A DNA stretch of 64,000 bases from Sorex araneus (Eukaryota; Chordata; Mammalia; Eulipotyphla; Soricidae). The DNA is taken from positions 323,883,679 through 323,947,678 of the forward strand of contig NC_073303.1 of the NCBI RefSeq assembly GCF_027595985.1, given 5' to 3'. Position 1 is the stretch's first letter; every line of letters begins with the position of its first letter. Below are positions 58,909 through 63,932 of the stretch, one piece after another. The notes under the pieces are model-generated. The model ran no database searches. It saw only the letters and a program-made list of their open reading frames with translations, and was not told where the DNA came from. The position numbers and the translations under genes were made by a program.

Positions 58909-61900
58909 TGTGTGTTGTGTTGTATTTTCGGGGTCTAGATTGATACAAAGAGAAGAGACTTTATATGGAATGCCGAAAAGGCCAAAAAGGGGAGAAGGTG
59001 TCTCCATTCCAGATACTAGGACAGTGGAGGTGTTTCCGGCATCATTCAGTTTCCAAATCCCAGGCAGTTGGGGTCACTGGTGGCTAATAAGATTGAACTT
59101 GAACAATGACTTCGTTGAATTGTTGCAGCAGCTTGATTTATCATGGCTACATCACACATAGCAAAAGGAGGAACTGCCCAGATTCACAGATTAATTTCTT
59201 TCCAACTCAGACCCAGCAAGCAGATTGGACCCTTTTCTTTGCGGGGTGCTCCTGCACATGTGTGATGCGCCGAGGATCCTAGGAGCCGCCTGCCAGCTCA
59301 GCAGGGCGTGACGGATGCACAGGAGGCGTTGAGCTTAATAGGGAACTTCCACACAAACCCCTCCCAATGCATTTTATGGGAACAAAATATTTTAGCCCAC
59401 ATGCATTGTACGTTCTCTTTTACTACTATTCGAATTTAATTTGGGGAACTTAACAGGAGGAGCTAAATGATTAAGACCCTTGTTTATGTTGAGGCCGAAA
59501 TTCTACGAAGGACGAGGATGACTTTCATATTGTTGATTTTTCATGATTAAATACCTTAGATTTACTTAATTTAGCAAATAATCTAATCAAAGAAGACCTC
59601 ATTCTCTAAAATTCTATAGATATATACCTAATATAATGTAGTAGACTTATTAAATTTATCAGTGCTGTAGCATAGTGACAGCATATCTCAATAGTTGGTC
59701 ACTGGTTGCTTTACATTCTTAAGTACAGTGGGGACAACTTCCTAAGTTTTGTACAAATTAAAATTAAGGGAGCAGAGAGTTGGGTGGGGAGGGCATTTGC
59801 CTGGCATGTGGCCAGACCGGGTTCAGTCCCCAGCATCCCAGATGGTCCCTCAAGCCCTGCCAGAAGTGATCCCTGAGCGCACAGGCAGGAGTAACCCCTG
59901 AGCACTGTCAGGTATGGCCCCAAAATAAAAACAAAATTTAAATAAATTGAAGTTACTGTGTTCAGCGCCCAGATAGATCATTACTCGAAGTTATGCTAAG
60001 CACTTGTATCTTGCAAAATTTCTTATTTGGGAGAGTAGAGGGATGCTTTTCATTGGTTTTAATTCCTTTTATAAAGAAGGTGCAATTCAAAACATAGATA
60101 TCTGCTGTGTGCTAGAGTCCAGTGGTCATTTGTTTGTTGCAAGCAACATGAGTCATTGGAGTTTGATGTTTGGGACAGATCACTAATTTCACATTTAGAA
60201 TGAAATGCAGCAAAACTGGGTTAAAGTCTGAGATATTAAAAAATTTAACTGCAACAAAAATCTTTGTAATTACCGTTGTTTTATATTGGCAGGGTTTGTG
60301 TGGCGCTCCTCTGCTAAAATAGCTTAGTAAGTAAGCCTTGTCAGTTTGCTTCACGCACTACCAAAACATAGTTCACTTACTCTGAAATTGACTCTTAATC
60401 AATTGGGGGTCCCGCCTAAACTAGATAGAATTCTCCTCTTACTAACGCCGAATAATGTACAGTAGTGGATAAACATCTTTAATCTCGTGAAAGCACGTTG
60501 CTTTCTCCTTTTCCTCTCAGAGGACTAATGATTGGCCACAGTGGCATTGCTGCCCAGCAGGGCCGCTGCTCACCGCCTCTCCTGTTCTGCCCCCAGCACA
60601 AGTGGACGTGCTCTCGGCCGCGCTGCGTGTTTCCAGCCTGGATGCCCATGACGAGGCCAGCGACGCAGAACAGAGAGGGGACACGCCCGATGAGCTGGTC
60701 GCCGATGAGCTACCCGACTGCCAGCTGGATCACGACTCCTCCGTGCCTTTGATCAGCGATGCCGTGGAGGTAATGCACTCGGCCCAGCGCCAGTCCCTCG
60801 AGAGCTGCGCCTCGGACCTTCCGCTGGGGATAGTGTCATAGCCGGCCACTGTAGTCACTCGCTGGTGTCCTCAGTGCTCCCTCTCACCACGTCCTGTCTC
60901 TGTGACTCTGTCCCATTAGAAGTGCTTGGACAAGAGGAGCCCAGTCCTGTCTACATGACAAGCCTAGAGTAGCCTCTATGTGAATGTAGCTCCCTGCAGT
61001 GAAATAGTCTTACTGGAGACAAAGCCCTTTGTCAAGAATAATTAACTCTTCCCTTTTCTTTTCGGAGAGGTGCTTTGTTTCTGATTGGACCATTTCACTG
61101 CAGCAAGCAACACAGTATTCTGAGCGGAAGATCGGGACTTGAGGCCAAGTTGCGGAGGGCCAGTGGCATTATCTGGAGTCTGGAGAGTGAGGGTGGGTAC
61201 TGTTCCCGAATCGTCTCTGCCGTGTCCTTGGAGCTGTTCTGTATCAGCCTCCCTGAGTCCCTGCTGCAGCCCAACAAGCCAGCGACGCTCAGGGCCCCTA
61301 GTCCTTCCCCCTCTGTACATAAGCAGGGAGTATGTAGCGCTGGCGGCCAGGAGCAGGGGATGAGAGTTGCTTCAGCAGAGAGGGCGCCCCACGCACGGCG
61401 GGCTGGCGAGAAGGTCCTTTCGAAAGGGGGTTTCTCTCATTTCCTGTTAGAGAAGTTAGAGGTCGGGTCTTTTCAAGTTTTGTGTAAATGCTTCAGTGCT
61501 TCATAATGAAATCTTGACAACTTAATGTCATTGGCAGTTTGAATACTGTGATTTACCTGCGTTTTAAAAAGTGCTTTATTTTTCTTTTGGACTCTCAAAA
61601 GAGAAAACTTATGAAACTAGAAATTAATAATTAAGAATACTAATAATTAAGGAAAATTGCATATGACACCCCTTGCCTCCAAAATAGTTCACTAAAGCAC
61701 CCTCTAAATACTTTTGCAAGCAATTTCAAAATTAATCCTAAATTTACTTTTTAATTACATTCATTCTGAAATTCACTTTCATTCTGGAATTCATTTAGTA
61801 GCCTGTTCAGGTTTGATATAGTCAGCAGAAGTTAGTAAAAATTGTGTATGTTTATAAACTTTTAAGAGAAAAAAGTAGACTTTATGTGTGCTTGTGTGTC

Positions 61901-62093
61901 TTGGCACTCTCAGAAGGTAAGTAACTTAGTTAAGATAGCTCAGTGAGGGAAACATAAAGCCAGACAAGCTCTCTAAGTTTCTATTTTTTCCTAACAGAAT
62001 ATGGACTCCACTCTTCGCTATATTCATAACGATTCAGACTTGAGCACCAATAGCAGCTTTAGCCCTGATGAGGAGAGGAGATCGAAAGTACAA
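22259..62093 (+). CDS. PPP4R1: Protein phosphatase 4 regulatory subunit 1 (PPP4R1), 5' 13 coding exons; gene continues past the window
   Basis: Spliced CDS: 22259-22265, 22356-22400, 38015-38150, 39302-39408, 40875-41017, 41482-41628, 42972-43079, 43214-43279, 47284-47442, 49196-49323, 54958-55481, 60597-60769, 61998-62093. This gives 1839 nt, 613 codons, with every junction GT-AG and in phase. The product matches remembered mammalian PP4R1 (about 950 residues) nearly residue for residue in the HEAT part: MADLSLLQED start, ESDVIIIPSALDF, LREVCDDERDC, FCEMCCDCRMFHVRKV, DNVWGVRKACAECF, FHFWRTPLPEIDLDIELEQ. Residues about 60-330 are HEAT-type helical repeats; about 340-600 is an acidic, low-complexity linker; the C-terminal HEAT half is off the window. 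In the family it is a scaffold binding catalytic subunit PPP4C, linked to HDAC3 and to IKK/NF-kB down-regulation (known, not seen here). The start has G at -3 and +4. No stop or frameshift was found. The last exon here ends KVQ; the next family residues (DVVPQ) are not found downstream. Confidence 0.97.
22356..22400 (+). CDS. PPP4R1: PPP4R1 coding exon 2
   Basis: A 45-nt exon after acceptor cggcgcag and before donor gtgagt. It encodes LSLLQEDVPEDADG, very close to the family N-terminus, with V-P where I recall L-Q in human. It ends with the first base of the Phe codon completed by exon 3. It is separated from exon 1 by a 90-nt GC-rich intron. Confidence 0.95.
22602..22910 (+). repeat. Minisatellite at the start of intron 2, about 8 copies of a 38-41 bp unit
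   Basis: Unit CAGCACCGGCCCCGGGGAGG followed by a gtcccggcacacaccccggc-like half. One copy is shortened to about 24 bp (near 22843-22866). It begins 200 bp after the exon 2 donor, within the CpG island. Confidence 0.92.
23437..23632 (+). mobile_element. A-tailed tRNA-SINE (type A)
   Basis: Gatggtacagtgtgtagggt, ggggtttgattcccccacat, agccaggagtaacttctaag, A-rich end; first repeat inside intron 2. Confidence 0.82.
23735..23880 (+). mobile_element. Old A-tailed SINE
   Basis: Gttcaatccatagctctcca and gagcacagagccaggagtaa; head diverged. Confidence 0.55.
24545..24680 (+). mobile_element. Possible old SINE
   Basis: Ggcccggcagtggctcagag and cttgcacacgtgaggaccca resemble head and B box. Confidence 0.3.
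24681..26122. other. Intron 2, unique sequence
   Basis: No repeat recognised. CpG-rich patch at 24990-25210 is the only notable composition change; ORFs there have no family likeness. Confidence 0.55.
26139..26336 (-). mobile_element. A-tailed tRNA-SINE (type A), complete
   Basis: Perfect 16-bp duplication taaatactcagtttta (26123-26138, 26337-26352). Its tail side carries TTTTA and TTTA repeats. Head gctgtgctattgctccagcc. Confidence 0.97.
26353..27450. other. Intron 2, unique AT-rich sequence
   Basis: Holds only the ATTTT microsatellite. Confidence 0.6.
26758..26802. repeat. (ATTTT)n microsatellite
   Basis: About 8 perfect units, with no adjoining retroelement recognised. Confidence 0.93.
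27458..27612 (-). mobile_element. A-tailed tRNA-SINE (type A)
   Basis: Gagggtcacacctggggatg, aggcccaggttggctctcgc, tgtactatcgctctggccc. Confidence 0.75.
27640..27785 (-). mobile_element. Old A-tailed SINE
   Basis: Cggccacacccagtggacct, tctgtgctcagggattgctc; head diverged. Confidence 0.55.
28199..28826 (-). mobile_element. L1 3' end with 20-bp target duplication
   Basis: Poly(T) start, attaaatcaccgtgtggaag, cttcaccagtgcccatatac, then about 400 bp of 3'UTR including atggcggacaccgcgccc. A perfect 20-bp duplication lies at 28179-28198 and 28827-28846. Confidence 0.92.
28950..29230 (-). other. Unidentified GC-moderate segment in intron 2
   Basis: A 70-codon minus-strand frame (29165-28953) stands out from AT-rich surroundings. 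Its left part has weak tRNA-SINE-like words (gagctaaagcgctacatgag; ggttctgggttgtattcc). It may be an old SINE or a processed pseudogene fragment; I do not recognise it. Confidence 0.3.
29231..29800. other. Intron 2, unique sequence
   Basis: Nothing recognised. Confidence 0.5.
29805..29932 (-). mobile_element. Old A-tailed SINE
   Basis: Gctcagggctcactcctgcg, cagggattgagcctggatca, cattctctccagtccc. Confidence 0.55.
30186..30218. repeat. GT/GC alternating stretch
   Basis: Gtgcgtgtgtgcgcgcgcat; potential Z-DNA former. Confidence 0.75.
30497..30655 (+). mobile_element. Old A-tailed SINE
   Basis: Gggctggaaggatggaacag, gtgctccctgagcacaggga, gcaccgcagggtgtgtcccc, tail (AATA)n. Confidence 0.6.
31062..31170 (-). 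mobile_element. L1 3' end fragment
   Basis: Short piece with accttcccaccaccatccaa and the pyrimidine-rich block of the L1 3' ends; boundaries unsure. Confidence 0.5.
31548..31707 (-). mobile_element. A-tailed tRNA-SINE (type A), old
   Basis: Ctgggtcatgcctggcagtc, gactctgtgctcgggtcact, gagcgtgtctccagccc. Confidence 0.68.
31798..31955 (+). mobile_element. L1 3' end, plus strand
   Basis: Ggagggaacccagggatatt, gacactggtggtgggactgg, ending tgtctcaataaacaattcc and a short A run. Confidence 0.75.
32068..32274 (-). mobile_element. RTE-tailed tRNA-SINE (type B), short form
   Basis: Reverse orientation with a 15-bp duplication, one mismatch (32053-32067, 32275-32289). It lacks about 40 bp between the two internal agagcctggcaagctacc repeats, leaving one copy. 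Confidence 0.93.
32615..32770 (-). mobile_element. Possible old SINE
   Basis: Gggagccacatttggtgttg start, then a G-rich stretch and ggcaggcatgcactctagca end; weak. Confidence 0.3.
32878..33022 (-). mobile_element. Old A-tailed SINE
   Basis: Ctggctcagtactcaggggt, ccggggattgaattttggtg, tgttatctgtctggccc. Confidence 0.62.
33052..33200 (-). mobile_element. Old A-tailed SINE
   Basis: Ttggggagccacagccagca, gggtatcgaacccaggttgt. Confidence 0.6.
33268..33439 (-). mobile_element. A-tailed tRNA-SINE (type A)
   Basis: Ttttggctacacctggagat to gctgttccgttgctttggcc; the next L1 inserted at its far edge. Confidence 0.75.
33447..34352 (-). mobile_element. L1 3' end with internal 3'UTR duplication
   Basis: 906 bp, tail side is the TTTTA run at 33442-33475; 11-bp duplication gcccaatttta at 33436-33446 and 34353-34363. 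A segment starting ggcttagttcacagtctaga occurs twice, near 33880 and near 34220. Confidence 0.9.
34545..35406 (-). mobile_element. L1 3' end, 860 bp
   Basis: Starts ttttttttattaaatcactg, has gccagtgcacattttccacc, and runs to aaaacccacatacctgaatt, the reverse of 7500-7620. It shows that the long 3'UTR belongs to the same L1 lineage. Confidence 0.85.
35408..35609 (+). mobile_element. RTE-tailed tRNA-SINE (type B), short form
   Basis: tRNA head (atggtagcacagtgggtagg), B box aggttcaattt, single internal repeat with the same 40-bp gap as the copy at 32068, tail gggatgacagtgctgc. It abuts the 5' end of a minus-strand L1 fragment. Confidence 0.9.
35610..36970. other. Intron 2, unique sequence
   Basis: Nothing recognised apart from a weak SINE-like ggttgagtccagagaccaca near 36690. 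Confidence 0.5.
36975..37165 (-). mobile_element. A-tailed tRNA-SINE (type A)
   Basis: Gggccacacctggcagtgct, cagaaattactcctgatggt, gatcaaaccttggttggcct, with a duplicated gggatatgggatgcc. Confidence 0.78.
37170..38014. other. Intron 2, 3' end
   Basis: Pyrimidine-rich, unique, leading to the exon 3 acceptor. Confidence 0.55.
38015..38150 (+). CDS. PPP4R1: PPP4R1 coding exon 3
   Basis: 136 nt, acceptor ctgatag, donor gtacgt. It encodes FGVDDYSSESDVIII through AASENVFN and two bases of the Arg codon. The acidic start leads into the first helical repeat. Phase matches both neighbours. Confidence 0.97.
38322..38685 (-). mobile_element. L1 3' end in intron 3
   Basis: Begins ttttttttaaactagtgaat, contains cccttcaccagtgcccattc, ggtgttgtggtttgcagtaa and the cttggtgttccc-like end seen also at 58295. 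It lies 170 bp after exon 3, opposite to the gene. Confidence 0.85.
39302..39408 (+). CDS. PPP4R1: PPP4R1 coding exon 4
   Basis: 107 nt, acceptor tctgtgtag, donor gtattt (weak beyond +2). It encodes RQMVARSLLDTLREV through RLADDS. It is part of the N-terminal HEAT repeats and identical to the remembered family sequence. Confidence 0.97.
39548..39615 (+). mobile_element. A-tailed SINE fragment
   Basis: Accacatatggtgccatgag, cactgccagatgtgaaccca; body only, 140 bp after exon 4. Confidence 0.5.
39677..39841 (+). mobile_element. A-tailed tRNA-SINE (type A), complete
   Basis: Perfect 14-bp duplication agtttgattttgga (39663-39676, 39842-39855). Head ctggagcaatagtacagtgg; A-rich end with C interruptions. 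Confidence 0.97.
40005..40168 (-). mobile_element. A-tailed tRNA-SINE (type A)
   Basis: Gggggctacacccaatagtg, ggggatcaaacctgggttgg, actatcgttactgtcacttt. Confidence 0.83.
40169..40874. other. Intron 4, 3' part
   Basis: Unique; ends in the exon 5 acceptor. Confidence 0.55.
40875..41017 (+). CDS. PPP4R1: PPP4R1 coding exon 5
   Basis: 143 nt, acceptor tttcaatag, donor gtgaga. It encodes EPTVRAELMEQVPHIALFCQ through YLADQNNQ, a HEAT repeat pair. It ends on a codon boundary. Confidence 0.97.
41482..41628 (+). CDS. PPP4R1: PPP4R1 coding exon 6
   Basis: 147 nt, acceptor attccatag, donor gtaagg. It encodes VRKTSQAALLALLEQELIER through NDDVKTEAVA. A few conservative changes from the remembered human protein (ADVETR for FDVETK, IDLT for IELT). 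The exon is an exact number of codons. Confidence 0.97.
41755..41882 (+). mobile_element. A-tailed SINE, partial
   Basis: Cccgggttcaatccccagcg, catatggttccccttgctgt; the region between A and B boxes is deleted. Confidence 0.6.
42212..42378 (-). mobile_element. A-tailed tRNA-SINE (type A) with internal A run
   Basis: Caggggttactcctggctct to gctatctctttggcccc; a run of about 22 A at 42319-42340 lies between B box and head. Confidence 0.8.
42379..42971. other. Intron 6, 3' part
   Basis: Unique, AT-rich; may contain very old L1 (ttttgttgactgaaaggtat region), not certain. Confidence 0.45.
42972..43079 (+). CDS. PPP4R1: PPP4R1 coding exon 7
   Basis: 108 nt, acceptor cttattgcag, donor gtactt. It encodes IMCRMAPMVGKDITERRLLP through MFHVRK, a HEAT repeat. 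Reading on past the donor gives an open frame only as far as the short 134-nt intron allows; the splice is fixed by the family sequence VRKVCAANFGD. Confidence 0.96.
43214..43279 (+). CDS. PPP4R1: PPP4R1 coding exon 8
   Basis: 66 nt, acceptor gtttcag, donor gtaagt. It encodes VCAANFGDICSVVGQPATEE and ML. Pro replaces a Gln I recall in human (VVGQQATEE). Small in-frame exon within a HEAT repeat. Confidence 0.96.
43420..46662 (+). mobile_element. RTE-clade (BovB-like) LINE, decayed, in PPP4R1 intron 8
   Basis: A 3.2-kb sense-oriented non-LTR retrotransposon. Left flank 43420-43545 matches the body of the RTE-tailed SINEs. Frame pieces show an AP endonuclease (TETRR at about 43767; IVYTPTSNYSEEE; GDFNAKIG at 44086) and a reverse transcriptase (FTDD at 45864-45875). 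The 3' end (gggatgacaagtgatataag) lacks poly(A). Many stops and frameshifts break both domains, so it is inactive. It is interrupted by a later insertion at about 44600-44810. Assignment to the RTE clade is from motif memory; L1 is excluded by the EN-RT spacing and tail. Confidence 0.85.
44600..44810 (-). mobile_element. Retro-insertion inside the RTE element
   Basis: Starts with an 11-T run and is flanked by near-identical ttcggaaact and ttcagaaact, so it looks like a poly(A)-tailed element inserted in minus orientation. Its right end holds a short SINE A-type piece (aggagtaacttctaagcac). The central 150 bp are AT-rich and not recognised. Confidence 0.5.
46850..47022 (-). mobile_element. A-tailed tRNA-SINE (type A)
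   Basis: Catatccagtgatgctcagg, ggaattgaatccaggtcgat, cgctgtattctggcccc. Confidence 0.83.
47284..47442 (+). CDS. PPP4R1: PPP4R1 coding exon 9
   Basis: 159 nt, acceptor tttccatag, donor gtagga. It encodes LPRFFQLCSDNVWGVRKACA through LISDPSRW, identical to the remembered family. It lies downstream of the RTE element that fills much of intron 8. Confidence 0.97.
47768..47925 (-). mobile_element. Old A-tailed SINE
   Basis: Gggccacccctggctgtgct, ctctgtgctcagggaccact, ggattgaatcggggttgact. Confidence 0.65.
47953..48088 (+). mobile_element. A-tailed tRNA-SINE (type A), 3' shortened
   Basis: Ggagccacagcacggcaggg, gagttcgatcaccggcatcc, ctgagcactgctgggtgtga; one of the two internal gag-tgcag repeats is missing. 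Confidence 0.83.
48250..48742 (-). mobile_element. L1 3' end in intron 9
   Basis: T-run, gaatcactgagctacagttg, accagtgtacattttctacc, ggtttgcaatacagatagag, and tttcacttagtgtgattgag at the far end. Confidence 0.85.
48748..48880 (-). mobile_element. Old A-tailed SINE
   Basis: Ggggccattcctggcagtgc; cgtgctctcctgcccggtga; diverged. Confidence 0.45.
48948..49149 (-). mobile_element. A-tailed tRNA-SINE (type A) next to exon 10
   Basis: Flanked by aatatctcattt (48936-48947) and aatgtctcattt (49150-49161). Full reversed element with a duplicated ctcctgg(a/c)at block. It ends 46 nt before exon 10. Confidence 0.95.
49196..49323 (+). CDS. PPP4R1: PPP4R1 coding exon 10
   Basis: 128 nt, acceptor tcttccaag, donor gtatga. 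It encodes VRQAAFQSLGPFISTFANPS through VEDKN plus two bases of the Arg codon. It marks the end of the N-terminal HEAT block and start of the acidic linker. A SINE ends only 46 nt upstream of the acceptor. Confidence 0.97.
49324..51574. other. Intron 10, unique AT-rich sequence
   Basis: 2.2 kb with no repeat recognised, unusual here where most introns carry a SINE every 500 bp. Confidence 0.6.
51575..51768 (-). mobile_element. Possible old SINE
   Basis: Only the end, accaggcttgcactccagcc and tttgagccctcttcctggc, resembles a reversed head. Confidence 0.35.
51872..52048 (+). mobile_element. A-tailed tRNA-SINE (type A)
   Basis: Ccggagggatagtacaaagg to gtgtaacccaaaaatcagaa and an A run; complete. 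Confidence 0.88.
52543..52712 (+). mobile_element. A-tailed tRNA-SINE (type A)
   Basis: Gcaatgatagcacagcaggt, cctgggttcgatcccatagg, cttgtccctaaaacaaacaa; flanks ggtatttag and ggtattcag. Confidence 0.9.
52813..52918 (+). mobile_element. A-tailed SINE, partial
   Basis: Starts near the B box (tgagttcgatccccaagcac) and ends ccccaaaaccgaaaagaaaa. Confidence 0.7.
52919..54280. other. Intron 10, unique sequence
   Basis: Pyrimidine-rich around 53700-54120. No gene signal. Confidence 0.55.
54281..54371. repeat. Perfect 22-bp hairpin followed by 12-bp tandem repeat
   Basis: Arms 54281-54302 and 54307-54328 are exact reverse complements around loop taac. From 54328 the unit actttaacaagt repeats three times, then decays; one more copy spans the hairpin loop. 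Confidence 0.95.
54372..54957. other. Intron 10, 3' end
   Basis: AT-rich; includes a strong-looking decoy acceptor gactttttttcag ending at 54909, then the used acceptor at 54957. Confidence 0.6.
54958..55481 (+). CDS. PPP4R1: PPP4R1 coding exon 11 (large linker exon)
   Basis: 524 nt. I chose acceptor aattaaag|GATC because it restores the family length (N-R-I-R-N-Q-E against remembered N-R-T-R-D-Q-E). Donor is gtatgg. It encodes the Glu/Asp/Ser-rich linker, including SLLCTLSSE, LDQELYNSFHFWRTPLPEID and MATRKELEEMIENLEPHIDD. It is the most divergent stretch of the gene. An in-frame tandem acceptor lies 6 nt downstream. Confidence 0.94.
55564..55637. repeat. (GT)n microsatellite after exon 11
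   Basis: About 36 uninterrupted GT units, 82 bp downstream of the exon 11 donor. Confidence 0.97.
55638..56127. other. Intron 11, unique AT-rich sequence
   Basis: Nothing recognised. Confidence 0.55.
56128..56272 (-). mobile_element. Old A-tailed SINE
   Basis: Gggccacacccagccgtgca, tctgtgctcaagatcagtcc, gtgtgctctctcaccctg. Confidence 0.55.
56516..56685 (+). mobile_element. Old A-tailed SINE
   Basis: Gggcgcttgccttgcacatg, gaatgcagagccagaaataa, gagcactgtcgggtgtttcc. Confidence 0.65.
56740..56888 (+). mobile_element. Old A-tailed SINE
   Basis: Gatggagagagagtacagga, ctggttcagtccctgccacc, gagcactgctgggtatgtcc. Confidence 0.65.
57338..57645 (+). mobile_element. Two old A-tailed SINE copies in tandem
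   Basis: Two heads (gcgcttgccttgcacgcagc; gagcacttgccttgcacacg) and bodies at 57485 and 57590; probably one copy inserted in another, order blurred. Confidence 0.5.
57825..57910 (-). mobile_element. Possible old SINE
   Basis: Ggccatagggtacagggaat, aaccgtgtgttccagccctt. Confidence 0.3.
57961..58305 (-). mobile_element. L1 3' end in intron 11
   Basis: Starts ttattagtgagtcaccgtga; block cagcagtgcccattcaccac. Flanked by similar ttcagaagatcgacaattta and ttcagaaggttgacattta, a diverged target duplication. Confidence 0.88.
58420..58515 (-). mobile_element. Possible old SINE
   Basis: Gggatccaatccaggcctca, aagcgcagagcagtgctgcc in reversed order; weak. Confidence 0.3.
58516..59765. other. Intron 11, unique sequence
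   Basis: Contains the GT microsatellite at 58852. A 183-codon plus-strand frame (58392-58943) ends in that repeat and shows no family motif. Confidence 0.5.
58852..58922. repeat. (GT)n microsatellite
   Basis: About 33 units, two interruptions, intron 11. Confidence 0.96.
59766..59935 (+). mobile_element. A-tailed tRNA-SINE (type A)
   Basis: Gggcatttgcctggcatgtg, gggttcagtccccagcatcc, tatggccccaaaataaaaac. Confidence 0.85.
59936..60596. other. Intron 11, 3' end
   Basis: Unique; GC rises sharply near exon 12. Confidence 0.55.
60597..60769 (+). CDS. PPP4R1: PPP4R1 coding exon 12
   Basis: 173 nt, acceptor ctgcccccag, donor gtaatg. It encodes AQVDVLSAALRVSSLDAHDE through SVPLISDAVE. GC-rich third positions contrast with the AT-rich exons 3-5. 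Linker region, moderately conserved (LDAH, DELVADELPDC, SVPLISDAVE). Confidence 0.95.
60770..61997. other. Intron 12
   Basis: First 700 bp GC-rich, then AT-rich; no repeat recognised. Confidence 0.55.
61998..62093 (+). CDS. PPP4R1: PPP4R1 coding exon 13 (last in window)
   Basis: 96 nt, acceptor ttcctaacag, donor gtaagt. It encodes NMDSTLRYIHNDSDLSTNSS through SPDEERRSKVQ. It leads, in the family, to the second HEAT block, which is not in this window. Confidence 0.96.
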
Positions 62094-62229
62094 GTAAGTG
62101 CCCAGCACTGTCTTGCCTGTGTGGGTACCGTCTGCTTTAATCCTGTTTCTCACCAGGTCTGGCCCTGACATGCGGTGGGGTCTCATTCTGTTGTTTGTGC
62201 AAGTTCAAACCAGTCTCTCTTTCTCTCTG

Positions 62230-62365
62230 GGAGAAGCCCCCCTGGGCCCCGGCCCTACTTCCCAGGCTGCACACTCGGCCTCCCGCCTTCCGGGAGGGAC
62301 CTCGAGTCCAAGCACGAAGCCAGGAGTGGCCTCTGTGCGCTGCTGGCGTGGCCCAGAAGTGAAAA
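62230..62365 (+). mobile_element. Possible old SINE
   Basis: Aagccaggagtggcctctgt and gctgctggcgtggcccagaa only; weak. Confidence 0.25.
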
Positions 62366-62597
62366 CAAAACAGAAAGAAGGAAAGTCACATTGGGACTGG
62401 GGAGTATGCGAGGCTGTGGCGGGAGGCAGGAGGAGACGGCGAGGGGGCGAGGCTGGGCAGAACTCTCCCCGCCAGCTCCTGTTTCCCAAGTAGTCACACG
62501 TCAAGGTTGCTTCTGAATTTCTCTTTTTGCGGGTCCATTAACATGTGGTCCGCTCTCCATCTTTCACTAGACCTACACGTGGCCAAGAGTACCAGTT

Positions 62598-62700
62598 GAT
62601 TTTCCTACCAGGGAGGGGGCGCTCGGGTGGGAATGCAATCTCTGCACGTAGGGCCCTCGGGTCGGCCCCCAGCACGACCAGGAGTATCCACCAACCCAAA
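62598..62700 (+). mobile_element. Possible old SINE
   Basis: Tcgggtcggcccccagcacg resembles the B-box/body join; weak. Confidence 0.25.
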
Positions 62701-63061
62701 ACTGCGTATAGCTGGAGTTCAGAAATATAGCAGTGAGAAATGATTCCGACCCATTGTTTAGTGCCATCAGTAACACATCATATACCAATTTCAGGGATTT
62801 TAAACTTGGGAAGAAAACTGTTTCCTTTCAAATTTTGAGACAGTATGATTTGCAGTATTGTCTGTGACAAGGTTGTGTGGGTTCCCGGTTCCAACACCAA
62901 CTCCACAAAAAAAGTGTTTGCCCTTTCTGTCCTCTCCCGGACCGCCCAGTTCTCTGAACCCCTTCGGGGGCCTCCGCCATTTGTTCACGCCTCCTAGTAT
63001 GTTTCTTCAGCAGTGGAAAACTAATTATCAAATGCTTCCTTGGCAGTAGGGCTGTCTTTTT

Positions 63062-63325
63062 TGGGGAAAAACTCTAACAACAATAGTGAGTTTTGTGTTG
63101 AAATATGGAATGTAATCAAGGTAAAATGAAGTGAAATTTATCAGTTACGCAGGCAGGTGGGGGGGCAGGGGGTGGGAGGTATAGTGGGGTTTTTGGTGGT
63201 GGAATATGGGCACTGGTGAAGGGATGGGTGTTTGAGTATTGTATAACTGAGACATAAGCCTGAGAACTTTGTAACTTTCCACATGGTGATTCAATAAAAT
63301 AAATAACTTTTAAAAAAAAGAAGAA
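63062..63325 (+). mobile_element. L1 3' end in intron 13, sense orientation
   Basis: Holds gtttttggtggtggaatatg, actggtgaagggatgggtgt and the end tgattcaataaaataaat with poly(A) signal AATAAA, then an A-rich tail. Sense to PPP4R1, so a possible premature poly(A) site. Confidence 0.88.
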
Positions 63326-63606
63326 GAAATCATTCTGTATCTGTTGGAAAAATCTTTCTACAGGAGTGTTAGTATGTGATCGTTTATACTTTCTTTTTTT
63401 TCTTCTCTTTTCTTTTTTGGAAAATATGTGCTGTGTTGTACTCCATGATGAGGAGGGGCTATACCCAGTAGTTCCGTAGGTGCTGATAGCTTTAGTTAGA
63501 TCGTGATGTCGTAAACTGCTACATTTATCCTCCTGATCTGAGCATGTTGTTTGCTTCAAGCTTTGGTGTGGTCCTTCTTGATTTCTTCTGTTAGTTAAAA
63601 ATGGAG

Positions 63607-63750
63607 CTGGGGAGCCAGAGAGAGACACAGGCACTAAGGCTCTTGGCATTGCACACAGCTGACCTGCTTCAGTCACCAGCACCACACAAAGCCCCCCGAG
63701 CACTGCCAGGAGTGACCCCAGAGCTCTGCAGGGTGTAGCCCCAAAACAAA
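63607..63750 (+). mobile_element. A-tailed tRNA-SINE (type A)
   Basis: Ggcattgcacacagctgacc, gagcactgccaggagtgacc, ggtgtagccccaaaacaaat; flanks agttaaaaatgga and agtttaaaaatgga. Confidence 0.85.
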
Positions 63751-63887
63751 TAGTTTAAAAATGGAATCAGTGTTCTTAGTGTTTTCTCCACTTGGACACA
63801 TGTTTCAAGTAAATATATAGATTATGTCATTTCATGAAGTTGAATTCCAAGTTTATTTCTCATACTTATACAAGTGGTTTATATGTA

Positions 63888-63932
63888 TCTCGTGTGTGTG
63901 TGTGTGTGTGTGTGTCTTTGTGTGTGTATGCA
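63888..63932. repeat. (GT)n microsatellite
   Basis: About 20 units with one ct interruption, intron 13. Confidence 0.93.

Noticed and set aside
58392..58943. 183-codon ORF ending in Cys-Val repeats
   Set aside because: Intronic, ends in the GT microsatellite; no recognised family.
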